A stretch of DNA of 64,000 bases from Listeria cossartiae subsp. cossartiae (GTDB lineage Bacteria > Bacillota > Bacilli > Lactobacillales > Listeriaceae), in the NCBI RefSeq assembly GCF_014224155.1, contig NZ_JAASUI010000003.1, positions 62,001 to 126,000 on the forward strand, read 5' to 3'. Below, piece after piece: positions 19,537 to 28,907 of this stretch (position 1 is its first letter; each line of letters starts with the position of its first letter). The notes beneath the pieces are model-generated. The model was not told the DNA's origin. It saw only the letters and a program-made list of their open reading frames with translations, and ran no database searches. The translations under genes were made by a program, and so were the position numbers.

Positions 19537-20070
19537 TCACCCTTTCCAGTTGGCATCTATGAATGCAGCACGACCGGAAGCAACTTGATAACCTTCATAG
19601 TGTGCTTTTTCTTTTTTGTAGAAATCTTGGTGATATTCTTCTGCTGGATAAAATGTTTCTGCTTTGGCAATTTCTGTCACAATCGGCTTTTTGAATCTGC
19701 CACTTGCATCCAGAGCCGCTTTTGATTTTTCAGCGATTTCCTTTTGTTCTTCATTGTGGTAAAAAATAACTGGTCGATACGAATCGCCGCGGTCAACAAA
19801 TTGGCCTGCCGCATCAGTCGGATCTGTTTGTTGCCAATATACTTCGACTAGTTTTTCATATGGAAAAACTACCGGATCAAATGTGATTTGGATTGCTTCT
19901 GTATGTCCTGTTGTCCCGCTGCAAACTTCTTTATAGGTTGGATTAACCGTATGACCGCCTGTATAACCCGAAACAACTTTTTCAATTCCCGGTTGCGTAT
20001 CAAAAGGTTTGACCATACACCAAAAGCATCCTCCAGCAAATGTTGCTATTTCAAATGATTCTTTTGTCAT
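19537..20070 (-). CDS. msrA: Methionine-S-sulfoxide reductase MsrA
   Basis: 177 residues with the catalytic GGCFWCM at 13-19, [15 protein letters not shown] near 48-62, [18 protein letters not shown] near 83-100, and EYHQDF. It reduces methionine-S-sulfoxide using thioredoxin, complementing MsrB encoded immediately downstream. It lies 35 nt after ypmS, so it belongs to the degV-ypmR-ypmS-msrA-msrB run. Confidence 0.96.
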   Translation of the reverse strand: MTKESFEIATFAGGCFWCMVKPFDTQPGIEKVVSGYTGGHTVNPTYKEVCSGTTGHTEAIQITFDPVVFPYEKLVEVYWQQTDPTDAAGQFVDRGDSYRPVIFYHNEEQKEIAEKSKAALDASGRFKKPIVTEIAKAETFYPAEEYHQDFYKKEKAHYEGYQVASGRAAFIDANWKG

Positions 20071-20105
20071 AAAAATGCCCCCTAACTAGGATTCAGCCAG
20101 CCAAA

Positions 20106-20720
20106 TTACTTAACTGGTACTAAAAGTGTAAACGAAATATCGTCTTTCTTCAAATTTAGCGTATCGGCGCGTACTTTTGTATCACCTTGGAGTTTTAATT
20201 TATCTAATGATAGATAGATTTTTTCTTTTTTAGGGATGATTGTCACCCAATCTGGGAATTTAAAGTTTTTATTTACATAGTTCATTACGTAGGATACAGG
20301 TAGCGGTAAAGCGCCTGCAGACATGTCTTTAAGCGTTAATTCTACATTACCATTATCGACTACTTTCGGTGAGAATTTCAGATGAAGCTCCACTGGTTCG
20401 CCGAAAATTTTTGCTTCTGCTGTGAAGTTAACGTTATCTGCTACGAATACTTTATAGCCGATTTCCTGATCTTTACTAAAATCTTCTATATAGGAACTAA
20501 TCAATTGGTTTAAATCTGCTTTGGTTGTGCTCGTTTGAAATTCAACTGTTGATTTATTGCTAATAAGGGTTGGCGTTGGTTCTTCTTGTGGACTGAGTTT
20601 GAACACTGCTACATAAATCCAACCAGCGGAAAGAAGTAACAACGTGATTAAAGTAATACAAATCCATTTCCAATAATTGCGTTTTGGTTTTTTGGGAGCC
20701 GATCGTGTTTCTCTCTGCAC
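20106..20720 (-). CDS. ypmS: YpmS-like membrane-anchored protein (DUF2140)
   Basis: 204 residues: basic N-terminus, one membrane segment at about 19-40 (YWKWICITLITLLLLSAGWIYVAVF), then an extracytoplasmic domain. Length, topology and location directly after a GDSL hydrolase match Bacillus YpmS. Function is unknown; the fold is thought to bind lipophilic ligands, which is inference. Confidence 0.82.
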   Translation of the reverse strand: MQRETRSAPKKPKRNYWKWICITLITLLLLSAGWIYVAVFKLSPQEEPTPTLISNKSTVEFQTSTTKADLNQLISSYIEDFSKDQEIGYKVFVADNVNFTAEAKIFGEPVELHLKFSPKVVDNGNVELTLKDMSAGALPLPVSYVMNYVNKNFKFPDWVTIIPKKEKIYLSLDKLKLQGDTKVRADTLNLKKDDISFTLLVPVK

Positions 20721-20735
20721 GATTTTAACACCTTT

Positions 20736-21521
20736 CTATTTGGGAATATTGCCATCGTTTAATTGTTTTACAATGGCTTTGTCTAATTCCGCCGTCATTT
20801 TTTCATACCCTTTATGATTAGGATGGAAATAATCATCTGACAGGAGCGGATTAGGCTTATCTTTACTTGCTTCATTACGATCTTCTATCACAGTGGCAAT
20901 TGGTACAAAATAGGCATTACTGTCTTTGGCGATAGTCTTTTTAGACGCATCGTTCCAATCTGTAATTACCTCATCAAATTGTTTAATGTGCCCGAAGTAA
21001 GTCGTATATGGATTATAAATGCCCATTAAGAAAATTGCTGCATCATCGTTGTAGGAGCGAATATCTTTAAGAAGTGTTTCTAACTCTTGTTGGAATTCTT
21101 TATTGGCTTCTGTAAAATCATCCACGTCGACCTTTAAAAGACGCGATTGCAAAATAGCCATCACATCATTTCCACCAATGGTAATCGTGATAACATTCGC
21201 TTTTTTGACGTCTTCTTGAAACTTTTCGTTTGTTTTTAAACGTTTTTCTAATTGACCGATTTTATTTCCAGATACGCCGTAATTACTCGTTTTTACGCTG
21301 GGAACATTAGGCTCTTCTTCTAGTTTTTCTGGAATAATCCCAACATAGCCGCCTGCTTTGTTTTCATCACCGACGCCTTCTGTTAAAGAGTCCCCCATCG
21401 CCACTAGGTTAATTGGGATTTCTTTGGATGCTTTATAATACTTGATACCAAAAACTGCGCCAACTAGAAGCGCGATAACGAGTACGCTTCCAGTCAGCCA
21501 CAGCCATTTTTTCTTTGTCAT
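20736..21521 (-). CDS. SGNH/GDSL-family hydrolase (YpmR-like), secreted or membrane-anchored
   Basis: 261 residues from the ATG at 21521. An N-terminal membrane segment (WLWLTGSVLVIALLVGAVFGI) precedes the SGNH blocks: AMGDSLTEGVGDE near 42-54 (Ser), SNYGVSGN, ITIGGNDVM near 118 (Gly/Asn), and DDYFHPNHKGY near 230 (Asp/His). A lipase, esterase or acyl hydrolase acting outside the membrane is expected; the substrate is unknown. It follows the degV gene by 14 nt. Confidence 0.88.
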   Translation of the reverse strand: MTKKKWLWLTGSVLVIALLVGAVFGIKYYKASKEIPINLVAMGDSLTEGVGDENKAGGYVGIIPEKLEEEPNVPSVKTSNYGVSGNKIGQLEKRLKTNEKFQEDVKKANVITITIGGNDVMAILQSRLLKVDVDDFTEANKEFQQELETLLKDIRSYNDDAAIFLMGIYNPYTTYFGHIKQFDEVITDWNDASKKTIAKDSNAYFVPIATVIEDRNEASKDKPNPLLSDDYFHPNHKGYEKMTAELDKAIVKQLNDGNIPK

Positions 21522-21535
21522 ATGCAATCACTCAC

Positions 21536-22375
21536 TTAGTCAGTATAGTACATAAATGCAAACGCGCCTGTTCCCGCATGTGTGGAGATGACTGGGTCTG
21601 CAAAAAATAGTGGAATTTCTGTTAAACCGGTAATTTCTTTTGATTCGGCGATAAAATCATCTGCTAGATTCAGTCCATTTGCATGAACGACGTCTAGCTG
21701 TTGGATTTTTTTCGGCTCCTCTTTAATTAAATTCAAACAATATTGTAGTACTTTTTTGTTGCTGCGGACTTTGGTTTCTTCTTCCAGTTGTCCGTCAGTT
21801 AGTTTAGCAATTAATTTGATATTTAAAAGGCTGCCTAGGAAACCTTGCATTCGGCCAACACGACCACCTTTAATTAAATTATCGAGTGTTACGACAACGA
21901 TATATAATTTTGTTTTGTCACGAATATCATTGATTTTGGCATGGATTTCTTCCACGGAAAAATCACCTGATTGTGCCATTTCTGCTGCTTTTAATACTTG
22001 GAAAGCTTGACCGCGCGCTGTATAATCGCAGTCAACTACAGTGATGTTACCCTCTACCATGTCAGCTGCTTGGCGAGCTGCATTAACGGTTCCACTCAGT
22101 TTTTCAGTTAGGTGGATAGAAAGGATTTCATAGCCTTCTGCTGTATATTTTTCATAGGCTTCTACAAAAGAACCAATCGCGGGTTGAGAAGATTTCGGTA
22201 ATTCTTTTGTTTCTGCCATTCGCACCATGAATTCTTCTGGTGTAATGTCTGTTTTCGGGTTATAAATTTTCCCATCGATTTCTACTGTTAAGTATAAAAC
22301 ATCAATATTCCATTTTGCTGCTTCTTCTAATGTTAGTCCAGCAGTTGAGTCTGTGATAATTTTTATTTTCCTCAT
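21536..22375 (-). CDS. DegV-family fatty-acid-binding protein
   Basis: 279 residues. The DegV signature IITDSTAGLTLEEA near 5-18, SQPAIGSFVEAYEKY near 61, HLTEKLSGTVNAARQAA near 83-99, and the C-terminal HAGTGAFAFMYY. DegV (FakB) proteins hold a fatty acid for phosphorylation by FakA in exogenous fatty-acid use. First gene of the operon that continues into the GDSL hydrolase, ypmS and msrAB. Confidence 0.92.
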   Translation of the reverse strand: MRKIKIITDSTAGLTLEEAAKWNIDVLYLTVEIDGKIYNPKTDITPEEFMVRMAETKELPKSSQPAIGSFVEAYEKYTAEGYEILSIHLTEKLSGTVNAARQAADMVEGNITVVDCDYTARGQAFQVLKAAEMAQSGDFSVEEIHAKINDIRDKTKLYIVVVTLDNLIKGGRVGRMQGFLGSLLNIKLIAKLTDGQLEEETKVRSNKKVLQYCLNLIKEEPKKIQQLDVVHANGLNLADDFIAESKEITGLTEIPLFFADPVISTHAGTGAFAFMYYTD

Positions 22376-22553
22376 ATAGCCACATCCATTTTTGCTTATT
22401 TTATCTTATTATAACATTCCCGGCGGTATACACAACCTATAAACTAGTTTTAAGAAAAGAGAAAGAAATGGTATTTATCTTTCTATTCTTATTTTTTTAG
22501 CGTATGATAGACCTATACTCATCACAAAATTTATAGAAAAGTATGGTGATAAA

Positions 22554-23186
22554 ATGAATGTTACTTCTTACAATTGGAAAGAAGAACTTGCGAATGCGAT
22601 TACGCACGGGATTGGATTTATCCTTAGTATCCCCGCGCTCGTCTTACTTATAATATTCGCCGCCGGGAAAGATAATCCTCTTTATTTAACGAGTTTTTTA
22701 ATTTATGGTATTTCACTGATGTTGCTTTATATTTGTTCGACTTTGCTTCATAGCTTTAAACCTTGCAAGGCCCGAACTGTTTTTAATATTATGGATCATG
22801 CGGCAATCTATGTGTTGATTGCTGGTAGTTACACGCCGTTTGTGTTGATTACGATTCAAGGTACACTCGGTTGGACACTGTTTGGTGTTATCTGGGGGCT
22901 CGCGATTGCTGGGATTATTTATAAAATATTTATGACTGGTAAATTAAAATTGTTGTCGACCATTGTCTATTTACTCATGGGCTGGATGGTGATGTTTGCG
23001 ATTAAGCCGCTTTATGCCGGACTAACACCAACTGGCTTTTGGCTCCTCGCAACTGGTGGTATCATGTTTACTGTAGGCGCGATTTTTTACAGTATTCCAC
23101 GCGTTCCTTATATGCACGCAATTTGGCATGTATTTGTCATTGCGGGAACAGCTTTTATGTATTTCTGTATTTTATTTTATGTCTAA
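22554..23186 (+). CDS. Haemolysin III family (PAQR-type) membrane protein
   Basis: 210 residues with seven hydrophobic segments. Family motifs: ELANAITHGIGF near 9-20, CSTLLHSF near 61-68, MDHAAIYVLIAGSYTPF near 78-94, and HAIWHVFVIAGTAFMYF near the C-terminus. The conserved Ser/His/Asp/His set suggests a zinc-dependent hydrolase-like site. The haemolysin name is historical. GGTGAT precedes the ATG, and a terminator follows. Confidence 0.9.
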   Translation: MNVTSYNWKEELANAITHGIGFILSIPALVLLIIFAAGKDNPLYLTSFLIYGISLMLLYICSTLLHSFKPCKARTVFNIMDHAAIYVLIAGSYTPFVLITIQGTLGWTLFGVIWGLAIAGIIYKIFMTGKLKLLSTIVYLLMGWMVMFAIKPLYAGLTPTGFWLLATGGIMFTVGAIFYSIPRVPYMHAIWHVFVIAGTAFMYFCILFYV

Positions 23187-23198
23187 ATAACGCTTTTA

Positions 23199-23228
23199 AA
23201 ACCTTCTCGAACGTGAGGAGGTTTTTTT
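23199..23228 (+). terminator. Terminator of the haemolysin III gene
   Basis: AAACCTTCTC pairs with GTGAGGAGGTTT (one bulge/mismatch), followed by seven T. It abuts the CcpN-type inverted repeat. Confidence 0.85.
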
Positions 23229-23280
23229 ATATAGTATGACATAAATAAGACTTGTTTTTAATTATGTCATACTATATAAT
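23229..23280 (+). promoter_or_regulatory. ccpN-yqfL-ppdK promoter embedded in a CcpN-type inverted repeat
   Basis: Perfect 16-bp arms, ATATAGTATGACATAA (23229-23244) and TTATGTCATACTATAT (23262-23277), flank a 17-nt spacer. Each arm contains TATGTCATACT in one orientation, which fits the Bacillus CcpN motif TRTGHYATAYW as I recall it. The promoter is TTGTTT (23252-23257), 17-nt spacer, TATAAT (23275-23280), so the right arm fills the spacer and touches the -10. This suggests CcpN autorepression that also controls ppdK. Confidence 0.8.
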
Positions 23281-23305
23281 GATTAGCATAACATAATAAA
23301 AGGAT

Positions 23306-23923
23306 GTGATTCCCATCGAACTTTCTCCTAGACAACACCAGATTGTTGCCTATGTTCGCGCGAATGAGCCCGCCACTGGTGACTCAATCGCCGCCCATTT
23401 AAAATTAACACGAGCTACCATTCGAGCTGACTTATCTATTTTGACGATGACGGGAATTTTAGACGCTCGTCCGAAAGTTGGCTACTTTTATTCTGGCTTA
23501 GAAAATAATCCGATTCATTTTGATGAAATTCGCCAGTTAAAAGTAGCAGATATTATGACCCAACCATTTTTCGCGAAAAAAGAAACAAGTGTGTATGATG
23601 CAATTGTCATGCTATTCATGGAAGATATCGGTAGTTTATACGTTGTCGATGAAGACCAATTAGTTGGACTTGTCTCAAGGAAAGACTTGTTAAAAGGTGC
23701 GCTTGCTGATGCGGATACGAAAGCCACTCCGATTGCGACCATTATGACCCGCATGCCAAACCTAATCACTGTTACAAAAAATGATAACGTCTTGCACGCT
23801 GCAGAACAACTCGTTTTCCATCAAATCGATTCGCTTCCTGTTCTCGAAAATACAAAAGTCGTTGGAAAAATTTCAAAAACACGTATCACGGCACTTTTTG
23901 TTGATACGATAAAAAAGGTTTAA
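23306..23923 (+). CDS. ccpN: CcpN-like repressor (HTH + two CBS domains)
   Basis: 205 residues. A winged helix near 8-65 (LSPRQHQIVAYV, LKLTRATIRADLSILTMTGILDARPKVGYFY) closely follows Bacillus CcpN. Two CBS motifs follow (VADIMTQPFF..., DIGSLYVVDEDQLVGLVSRKDLL; IMTRMPNLITVTKNDN..., QIDSLPVLENTKVVGKISKT). CcpN represses gluconeogenic genes under glycolytic conditions by sensing adenine nucleotides. The start is GTG 23306; AAAAGG is close, so an alternative ATT/ATC start a few codons on cannot be excluded. It leads the operon with yqfL and ppdK. Confidence 0.9.
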   Translation: MIPIELSPRQHQIVAYVRANEPATGDSIAAHLKLTRATIRADLSILTMTGILDARPKVGYFYSGLENNPIHFDEIRQLKVADIMTQPFFAKKETSVYDAIVMLFMEDIGSLYVVDEDQLVGLVSRKDLLKGALADADTKATPIATIMTRMPNLITVTKNDNVLHAAEQLVFHQIDSLPVLENTKVVGKISKTRITALFVDTIKKV

Positions 23924-23935
23924 TAGGAGGAAAAT

Positions 23936-24748
23936 ATGGAAAATCCGGTTATTATATACGTTATTTCAGATGCTATCGGTGAAACTGCTCAACACATTAT
24001 TCGCGCGGTGACTGCGCAGTTTTCACTTACTAAGCCTGCCGATATTCGACGTCATGCATTTATTCGCGATGAAAGCGCTTTACTCGAAACGTTGCAAGAA
24101 GCAAAAGCAGCAGACGGAATTGTTGTTCAAACGCTCGTACAATCTGCTTTAGCCGAATATGCAACTGACTTTTGCGCGAAAAACCACATTCCTAACGTAG
24201 ATTTATTACATACGCTAACTACAGCTGTAGAAGCAAAAACTGGCTTAAAATCCAAACAAGATCCCGGCAATATGCGCCGACTTGATAGCAATTATTTTGA
24301 CCGCATCGCCGCGATTGAATTCGCCGTTAAATATGATGATTGCAAGGATCCCCGTGGCCTATTAGATGCGGATATCGTCCTCGTTGGAGTTTCCAGAACG
24401 AGTAAAACACCACTGAGTAGCTTTCTTGCCAATCAAAACTGGAAAGTCGCTAACGTCCCGCTTGTTCCTGAAATCCCAATACCCGACGAACTTTTTCAAA
24501 TTCCTAGCGACCGAATTATCGGCTTAACAACAACGCCAGAAAAACTAGCGCAAATTCGTAAAGTCCGTTTAAAATCAATTGGTTTAGATGAAGCAAGTAG
24601 CTATTCCAGCGAAAAACGTATTTTAGAAGAATTAGAATATGGTTACGACACCTTTAAAAAGCTCGGCTCTCAAGTAATCCATGTAGAAGACAAAGCCATT
24701 GAGGAAACCGCCGCACTAATCACGGAAATTATCACGAGTTACCATTAA
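23936..24748 (+). CDS. yqfL: PPDK regulatory kinase/phosphorylase (PDRP1, YqfL-like)
   Basis: 270 residues with the DUF299 hallmarks: IYVISDAIGETAQHI near 7-21 and the P-loop-like GVSRTSKTPLS near 152-162. These enzymes use ADP to phosphorylate the threonine next to the catalytic histidine of PPDK, switching it off, and Pi to reverse this. The target ppdK is the next gene. AGGAGG precedes the ATG by 7 nt, and the ccpN stop is 12 nt upstream. Confidence 0.95.
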   Translation: MENPVIIYVISDAIGETAQHIIRAVTAQFSLTKPADIRRHAFIRDESALLETLQEAKAADGIVVQTLVQSALAEYATDFCAKNHIPNVDLLHTLTTAVEAKTGLKSKQDPGNMRRLDSNYFDRIAAIEFAVKYDDCKDPRGLLDADIVLVGVSRTSKTPLSSFLANQNWKVANVPLVPEIPIPDELFQIPSDRIIGLTTTPEKLAQIRKVRLKSIGLDEASSYSSEKRILEELEYGYDTFKKLGSQVIHVEDKAIEETAALITEIITSYH

Positions 24749-24766
24749 TTAGAAGAGGTGAATAAT

Positions 24767-27406
24767 GTGAGAAAATTTGTCTATCAGTTCAGTGAAGGTT
24801 CTAAAGAAATGAAAAATCTTTTAGGAGGAAAAGGGGCAAATTTGGCAGAAATGACGAATATTGGCTTACCCGTCCCTCCTGGTTTTATTATCTCAACCGA
24901 TGCTTGTAATGATTATACGGCTAATAATAAACATCTTTCCGAAGCAATTTTTGAAGAAGTGAAAATTCATTTGGCGCAACTCGAAAAGCAAACTGGAAAA
25001 ATTTTTGGATTCGCGGAAAATCCCCTACTCGTTTCGGTTCGCTCTGGTGCACCTTTTTCAATGCCGGGGATGATGGTTACGGTATTAAACCTTGGCTTAA
25101 ATGATCAAGCTGCGAACGGACTAGCTGCTCTAACTGGGGATGCTCGTTCGGCATTTGATTCCTATCGCCGCTTTATTCAAATGTTCGGTGATGTGGTTTT
25201 TGAAATTCCGAGCTACCAATTTGAACAGGCGCTTACTCAGATGAAAAAAACAAAGGATTATCGCTTAGATACAGAACTAACTGCGGATGATTTAAGCGAA
25301 CTGATAGCTACTTACAAACTGATTTTCCGGCAAGCGACTGGGAAAGATTTTCCGCAAGTGCCACTGGAACAGCTGCGACTGGCGATTATCGCTGTTTTTG
25401 ATTCGTGGATGAACCCGCGGGCAGTTATTTACCGGAGATTGCATGATATTGATGCTAGTTTTGGCACAGCGGTGAATATTCAAGCGATGGTTTTTGGTAA
25501 TACAGGCGAAACTAGTGGTACCGGGATTACGTTCACGCGCAATCCATCAACTGGTGAAAAAGAAGTTTTTGGTGAATTTTTGCTTAATGCACAAGGCGAA
25601 GATGTGGTTGCTGGCATTCGCACTCCTGAACCGATAACTGCGCTAGAAGAAAGAATGCCCGCCGTTTATGAAGAACTGCTTCATACGTGCGAACTTCTCG
25701 AAAACCATTATTTAGATATGCAAGATATTGAATTCACGATTGAAAAAGGTAAACTCTATGTCCTACAAACAAGAAGCGGCAAGCGCACAGCCAAAGCGGC
25801 TATTCAAACAGCGGTCGATTTTGTTCATGAAGGAAAAATTACTCGTGAAGAAGCCATTATGCGTGTAGAAACTAAACAACTGCATCAATTACTTCATCCA
25901 GCCTTTCATGAAAGCGCTCTTAAAAACGGCCAAATCATCGCAACCGGTTTACCTGCAAGTCCCGGTGCCGCAACAGGTCAAATTTTCTTTGAAGCAAAAG
26001 AAGCAGTTCAAGCAGCCGAGCATGGGATGTCAGTTATTTTAGTTCGTAATGAGACTTCTCCTGAAGATATTGAAGGCATGGCACGCAGCAACGCTATTTT
26101 AACTGCTCATGGTGGGATGACTTCTCACGCAGCTGTTGTAGCACGGGGTATGGGAAAATGTTGTATTGCTGGATGTGCTGAACTAACTATTAATGAAAAA
26201 GAAAAAACTATCATCCTCGCAACTGGTGAAACGCTTCATGAAGGTGATTTTCTTTCGCTTGATGGCAGTTCTGGTAACGTGTATCTTGGTGAAATCGCGC
26301 TTACAGAAGCTTCGATTGGCGGGCATTTTGACGAGTTAATGGCATGGGCTGATGAGGAGAAACGACTGATGATTCGCGTCAATGCTGATACGCCGACTGA
26401 TTTTAAAAAGGCGCTTTCGTTTGGCGCAGAAGGTATTGGCCTGTGTCGCACCGAGCATATGTTTTTTGATGAAAAACGGATTCCTTATATGCGACAAATG
26501 ATTTTAGCAGAATCGTTACAAGAGCGCGAGTCCGTTTTAGCCACTTTAAAAGAAATGCAAAAAATGGATTTCAGCGAATTATTCCGCATAGCAAATGGAC
26601 GCGCGGTGAATATTCGCCTGCTTGATCCGCCACTACATGAATTTTTACCGAAAACGAACCGTGAAATCGAGCAATTAGCGAGTGCGATGAATCGAACGGT
26701 GTCGCAACTAACGAAACGTATTCAAGCACTTGCCGAGTCCAATCCAATGCTTGGTCACCGTGGTTGTCGGCTTTCTATCACTTTCCCAGAAATTTACCGA
26801 ATGCAAGCAGAAGCAATTATGGAAAGTGCCGTTATCGTTCATGATGAAGGAATCGACGTTCACCCGGAAATTATGATTCCGCTAATCGCGACGAAAAGCG
26901 AACTCAGCTATATTAAATCTGAATTGAAACAAGCGATTCATGCCATTTTTGATAAAGAACGCGTGGTACTCCCGTATGATATTGGTACAATGATTGAAAT
27001 CCCGCGTGCTTGTGTGACCGCGGACGAAATCGCCGAAGAAGCGCAGTTTTTCAGCTTTGGAACGAATGATTTAACGCAACTAACATATGGTTTTTCGCGC
27101 GATGACGCTACTAAATTCTTAGCCGATTATTACGAAAAAGATATTTTGCCAAAAGATCCATTTGTTACGATTGATAAAGCTGGGGTTGGTGCACTCGTTG
27201 AGATGGCGGTGACTCGCGGCCGGATGACTTCGGAACATTTAAAAATGGGCGTTTGCGGCGAACATGGCGGCGATCCAGAGTCCATCCATTTCTTCCATCA
27301 GTTAGGATTGACGTATGTATCTTGTTCTCCGTATCGTGTTCCAATTGCGCGACTAGCAGCAGCTCAGGCAGCATTATCCGAAAGACAATTAGTCCCTACT
27401 ATATAA
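24767..27406 (+). CDS. ppdK: Pyruvate, phosphate dikinase
   Basis: 879 residues from GTG 24767; the in-frame GTG at 24758 lies in the GAGGTG ribosome site. The N-terminal nucleotide-binding domain shows LLGGKGANLAEMTNIGLPVPPGF near 15-37; the swivelling His domain has GGMTSHAAVVARGMG near 450, where His is the phosphocarrier and the preceding Thr the PDRP1 target; the PEP domain has GIGLCRTEHMFF and the C-terminal GVCGEHGGDP. It interconverts pyruvate + ATP + Pi with PEP + AMP + PPi. The operon with its own regulator and CcpN implies carbon-source control. Confidence 0.97.
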   Translation: MRKFVYQFSEGSKEMKNLLGGKGANLAEMTNIGLPVPPGFIISTDACNDYTANNKHLSEAIFEEVKIHLAQLEKQTGKIFGFAENPLLVSVRSGAPFSMPGMMVTVLNLGLNDQAANGLAALTGDARSAFDSYRRFIQMFGDVVFEIPSYQFEQALTQMKKTKDYRLDTELTADDLSELIATYKLIFRQATGKDFPQVPLEQLRLAIIAVFDSWMNPRAVIYRRLHDIDASFGTAVNIQAMVFGNTGETSGTGITFTRNPSTGEKEVFGEFLLNAQGEDVVAGIRTPEPITALEERMPAVYEELLHTCELLENHYLDMQDIEFTIEKGKLYVLQTRSGKRTAKAAIQTAVDFVHEGKITREEAIMRVETKQLHQLLHPAFHESALKNGQIIATGLPASPGAATGQIFFEAKEAVQAAEHGMSVILVRNETSPEDIEGMARSNAILTAHGGMTSHAAVVARGMGKCCIAGCAELTINEKEKTIILATGETLHEGDFLSLDGSSGNVYLGEIALTEASIGGHFDELMAWADEEKRLMIRVNADTPTDFKKALSFGAEGIGLCRTEHMFFDEKRIPYMRQMILAESLQERESVLATLKEMQKMDFSELFRIANGRAVNIRLLDPPLHEFLPKTNREIEQLASAMNRTVSQLTKRIQALAESNPMLGHRGCRLSITFPEIYRMQAEAIMESAVIVHDEGIDVHPEIMIPLIATKSELSYIKSELKQAIHAIFDKERVVLPYDIGTMIEIPRACVTADEIAEEAQFFSFGTNDLTQLTYGFSRDDATKFLADYYEKDILPKDPFVTIDKAGVGALVEMAVTRGRMTSEHLKMGVCGEHGGDPESIHFFHQLGLTYVSCSPYRVPIARLAAAQAALSERQLVPTI

Positions 27407-27451
27407 AAAAATCCAGATGGCAGCCGCATGGACTGTCATCTGGATTTTTTT
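27405..27451. terminator. Bidirectional terminator after ppdK
   Basis: AAATCCAGATG pairs with CATCTGGATTT across a 20-nt loop, with A-run before and T-run after, so it serves ppdK and the converging VOC gene. Confidence 0.9.
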
Positions 27452-27827
27452 ATTTTTCGCAAATCGCAAAGTAATTCCCCTCGTTATCCGCAAAATTGAA
27501 GACCCGCCCTATCGGTAAGTCCACTAAGTCGCCAACCGTAATCCCTCTCTTTTTATAAGTTTCATATAGTTCCGCAACATTCGTTCCAAATAGTAAAATC
27601 GACGGTGTGCCAAGATTCATATCTGGATTCATTTCCGCGACTTTCTTTTTATTTTGTAGGACAAAGCTAGTTTCTAATCCTGTTGTTGGCGCGATTTCAA
27701 TCCACTGAATCTCGCCATTTACAATCTCTTCCGCTACGACAACAAAATCCAACTTTTCTACCCAAAAATCTCGCACAGCGGCTTGATTTTCCACGTATAA
27801 CATTACTTGGCCAATTTTTTCAATCAT
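27450..27827 (-). CDS. VOC/glyoxalase-superfamily protein
   Basis: 125 residues with two paired beta-alpha-beta units: IGQVMLYVENQAAVRDFWVEKLDFVVV at 5-31 and PSILLFGTNVAELYETYKKRGI near 76, ending in VFNFADNEGNYFAI, the typical last strand with Glu. Superfamily members include lyases, dioxygenases and antibiotic-resistance binders; the specific reaction is unknown. It lies 3 nt after an ArAE-type gene, so the two are cotranscribed. Confidence 0.82.
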   Translation of the reverse strand: MIEKIGQVMLYVENQAAVRDFWVEKLDFVVVAEEIVNGEIQWIEIAPTTGLETSFVLQNKKKVAEMNPDMNLGTPSILLFGTNVAELYETYKKRGITVGDLVDLPIGRVFNFADNEGNYFAICEK

Positions 27828-27830
27828 CGT

Positions 27831-28814
27831 TCATCGTCCCCTCGTCATTTCTTTTTCCTTCAAACCAAACTCCGCATAAAAGTCGCGCTTCATTTCTAAT
27901 AAATAGCGCAAATCATTCATAAATTGGAATAAAATCGCTCTATTTTCAAATTCTGCCCGTGTTTCTGGGAGTTTGCTGCTTCGAAATTCATGCACCATCG
28001 TTGTAATTTCTACCACTAAATCTTCTGCCGTATTATGCTCATCTAGCGTCTGGGCTGTTTTCTCGGTGATTTCTGCTAACGCCAGACTTTGTTCCGAAGA
28101 GTGATCAAACGCGATTAAATGTCGTTTCATTTGTGTCAAAATCCGGTACTGAACAAGCCGCATGTCTACGTACTGCGAATAATAATGGGATGAAGCAAAA
28201 AACTGATTATCTAAGTTTCGCGCTGCTTTTTCTTGTGCATAGTCTAATGTACCCTTTAATTGGTGTAATAAGCCAAATTCATCGTGATATTCCGATTGAT
28301 TCCGAAGTCCTTGCGTCATTTCCGTTAAAATTTGGCGCATAATCGCTTCGATTTTTTGTTGACTGCGTTTTATTTCGTCTTCCATTTTCGGCATGTATAA
28401 ATTTAAAATAATTGCAATACCCGCGCCGACCGCCATGAGTAACAGTTCATTTTTAAACCAAAAGAAGGATAGCGATTGTTCTAATAAAATGTGTGATACG
28501 AGTACGGAGCTAACAACAATCCCGTCCGCAACATGTAGTTTCACAGCAAGTGGAATAAAAATCAGTAAATAAAGTCCAAAACTCACTGCATTATAGCCGA
28601 TGAGCATGAAAAATACAGCGGCAATCGAGAGCGCCAAAACGGTCGAATAAACCCGCTGAATAGCTAATTGTAAAGAGCCTTTTTTCGTATTTTGCACACT
28701 TAAAATGGCGATAATCCCTGCCGAAACAGCATATTCCAAATGTAACCATTCCGCTAAAATAATCGCCAGTGTTGCTGCAATCGCGGTTTTCACCGTTCGC
28801 ATTCCAATTCGCAT
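27831..28814 (-). CDS. Aromatic acid exporter (ArAE/DUF939-type) membrane protein
   Basis: 327 residues. The N-terminal third has about five membrane segments starting RTVKTAIAATLAIILAEWLHLEYAVSAGIIAILSVQNTKKGS, characteristic of the YqjA-like ArAE family; the rest is a cytoplasmic helical domain. Transport of aromatic acids is inferred from the family only. First gene of a two-gene unit with the VOC protein. Confidence 0.82.
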   Translation of the reverse strand: MRIGMRTVKTAIAATLAIILAEWLHLEYAVSAGIIAILSVQNTKKGSLQLAIQRVYSTVLALSIAAVFFMLIGYNAVSFGLYLLIFIPLAVKLHVADGIVVSSVLVSHILLEQSLSFFWFKNELLLMAVGAGIAIILNLYMPKMEDEIKRSQQKIEAIMRQILTEMTQGLRNQSEYHDEFGLLHQLKGTLDYAQEKAARNLDNQFFASSHYYSQYVDMRLVQYRILTQMKRHLIAFDHSSEQSLALAEITEKTAQTLDEHNTAEDLVVEITTMVHEFRSSKLPETRAEFENRAILFQFMNDLRYLLEMKRDFYAEFGLKEKEMTRGR

Positions 28815-28869
28815 ATGTTCTGTCCCCTTTCTATGTCCAACTTATCATAGCACGAAAGCGAAAATCGCA

Positions 28870-28902
28870 AAAGAAAAACCTTGAAGATTGCTCCTCAAGG
28901 TT
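28870..28902 (-). terminator. Terminator of the DedA gene
   Basis: Minus strand: AACCTTGA pairs with TCAAGGTT, followed by TTTCTTTT. Confidence 0.85.
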
Positions 28903-28907
28903 ATACA

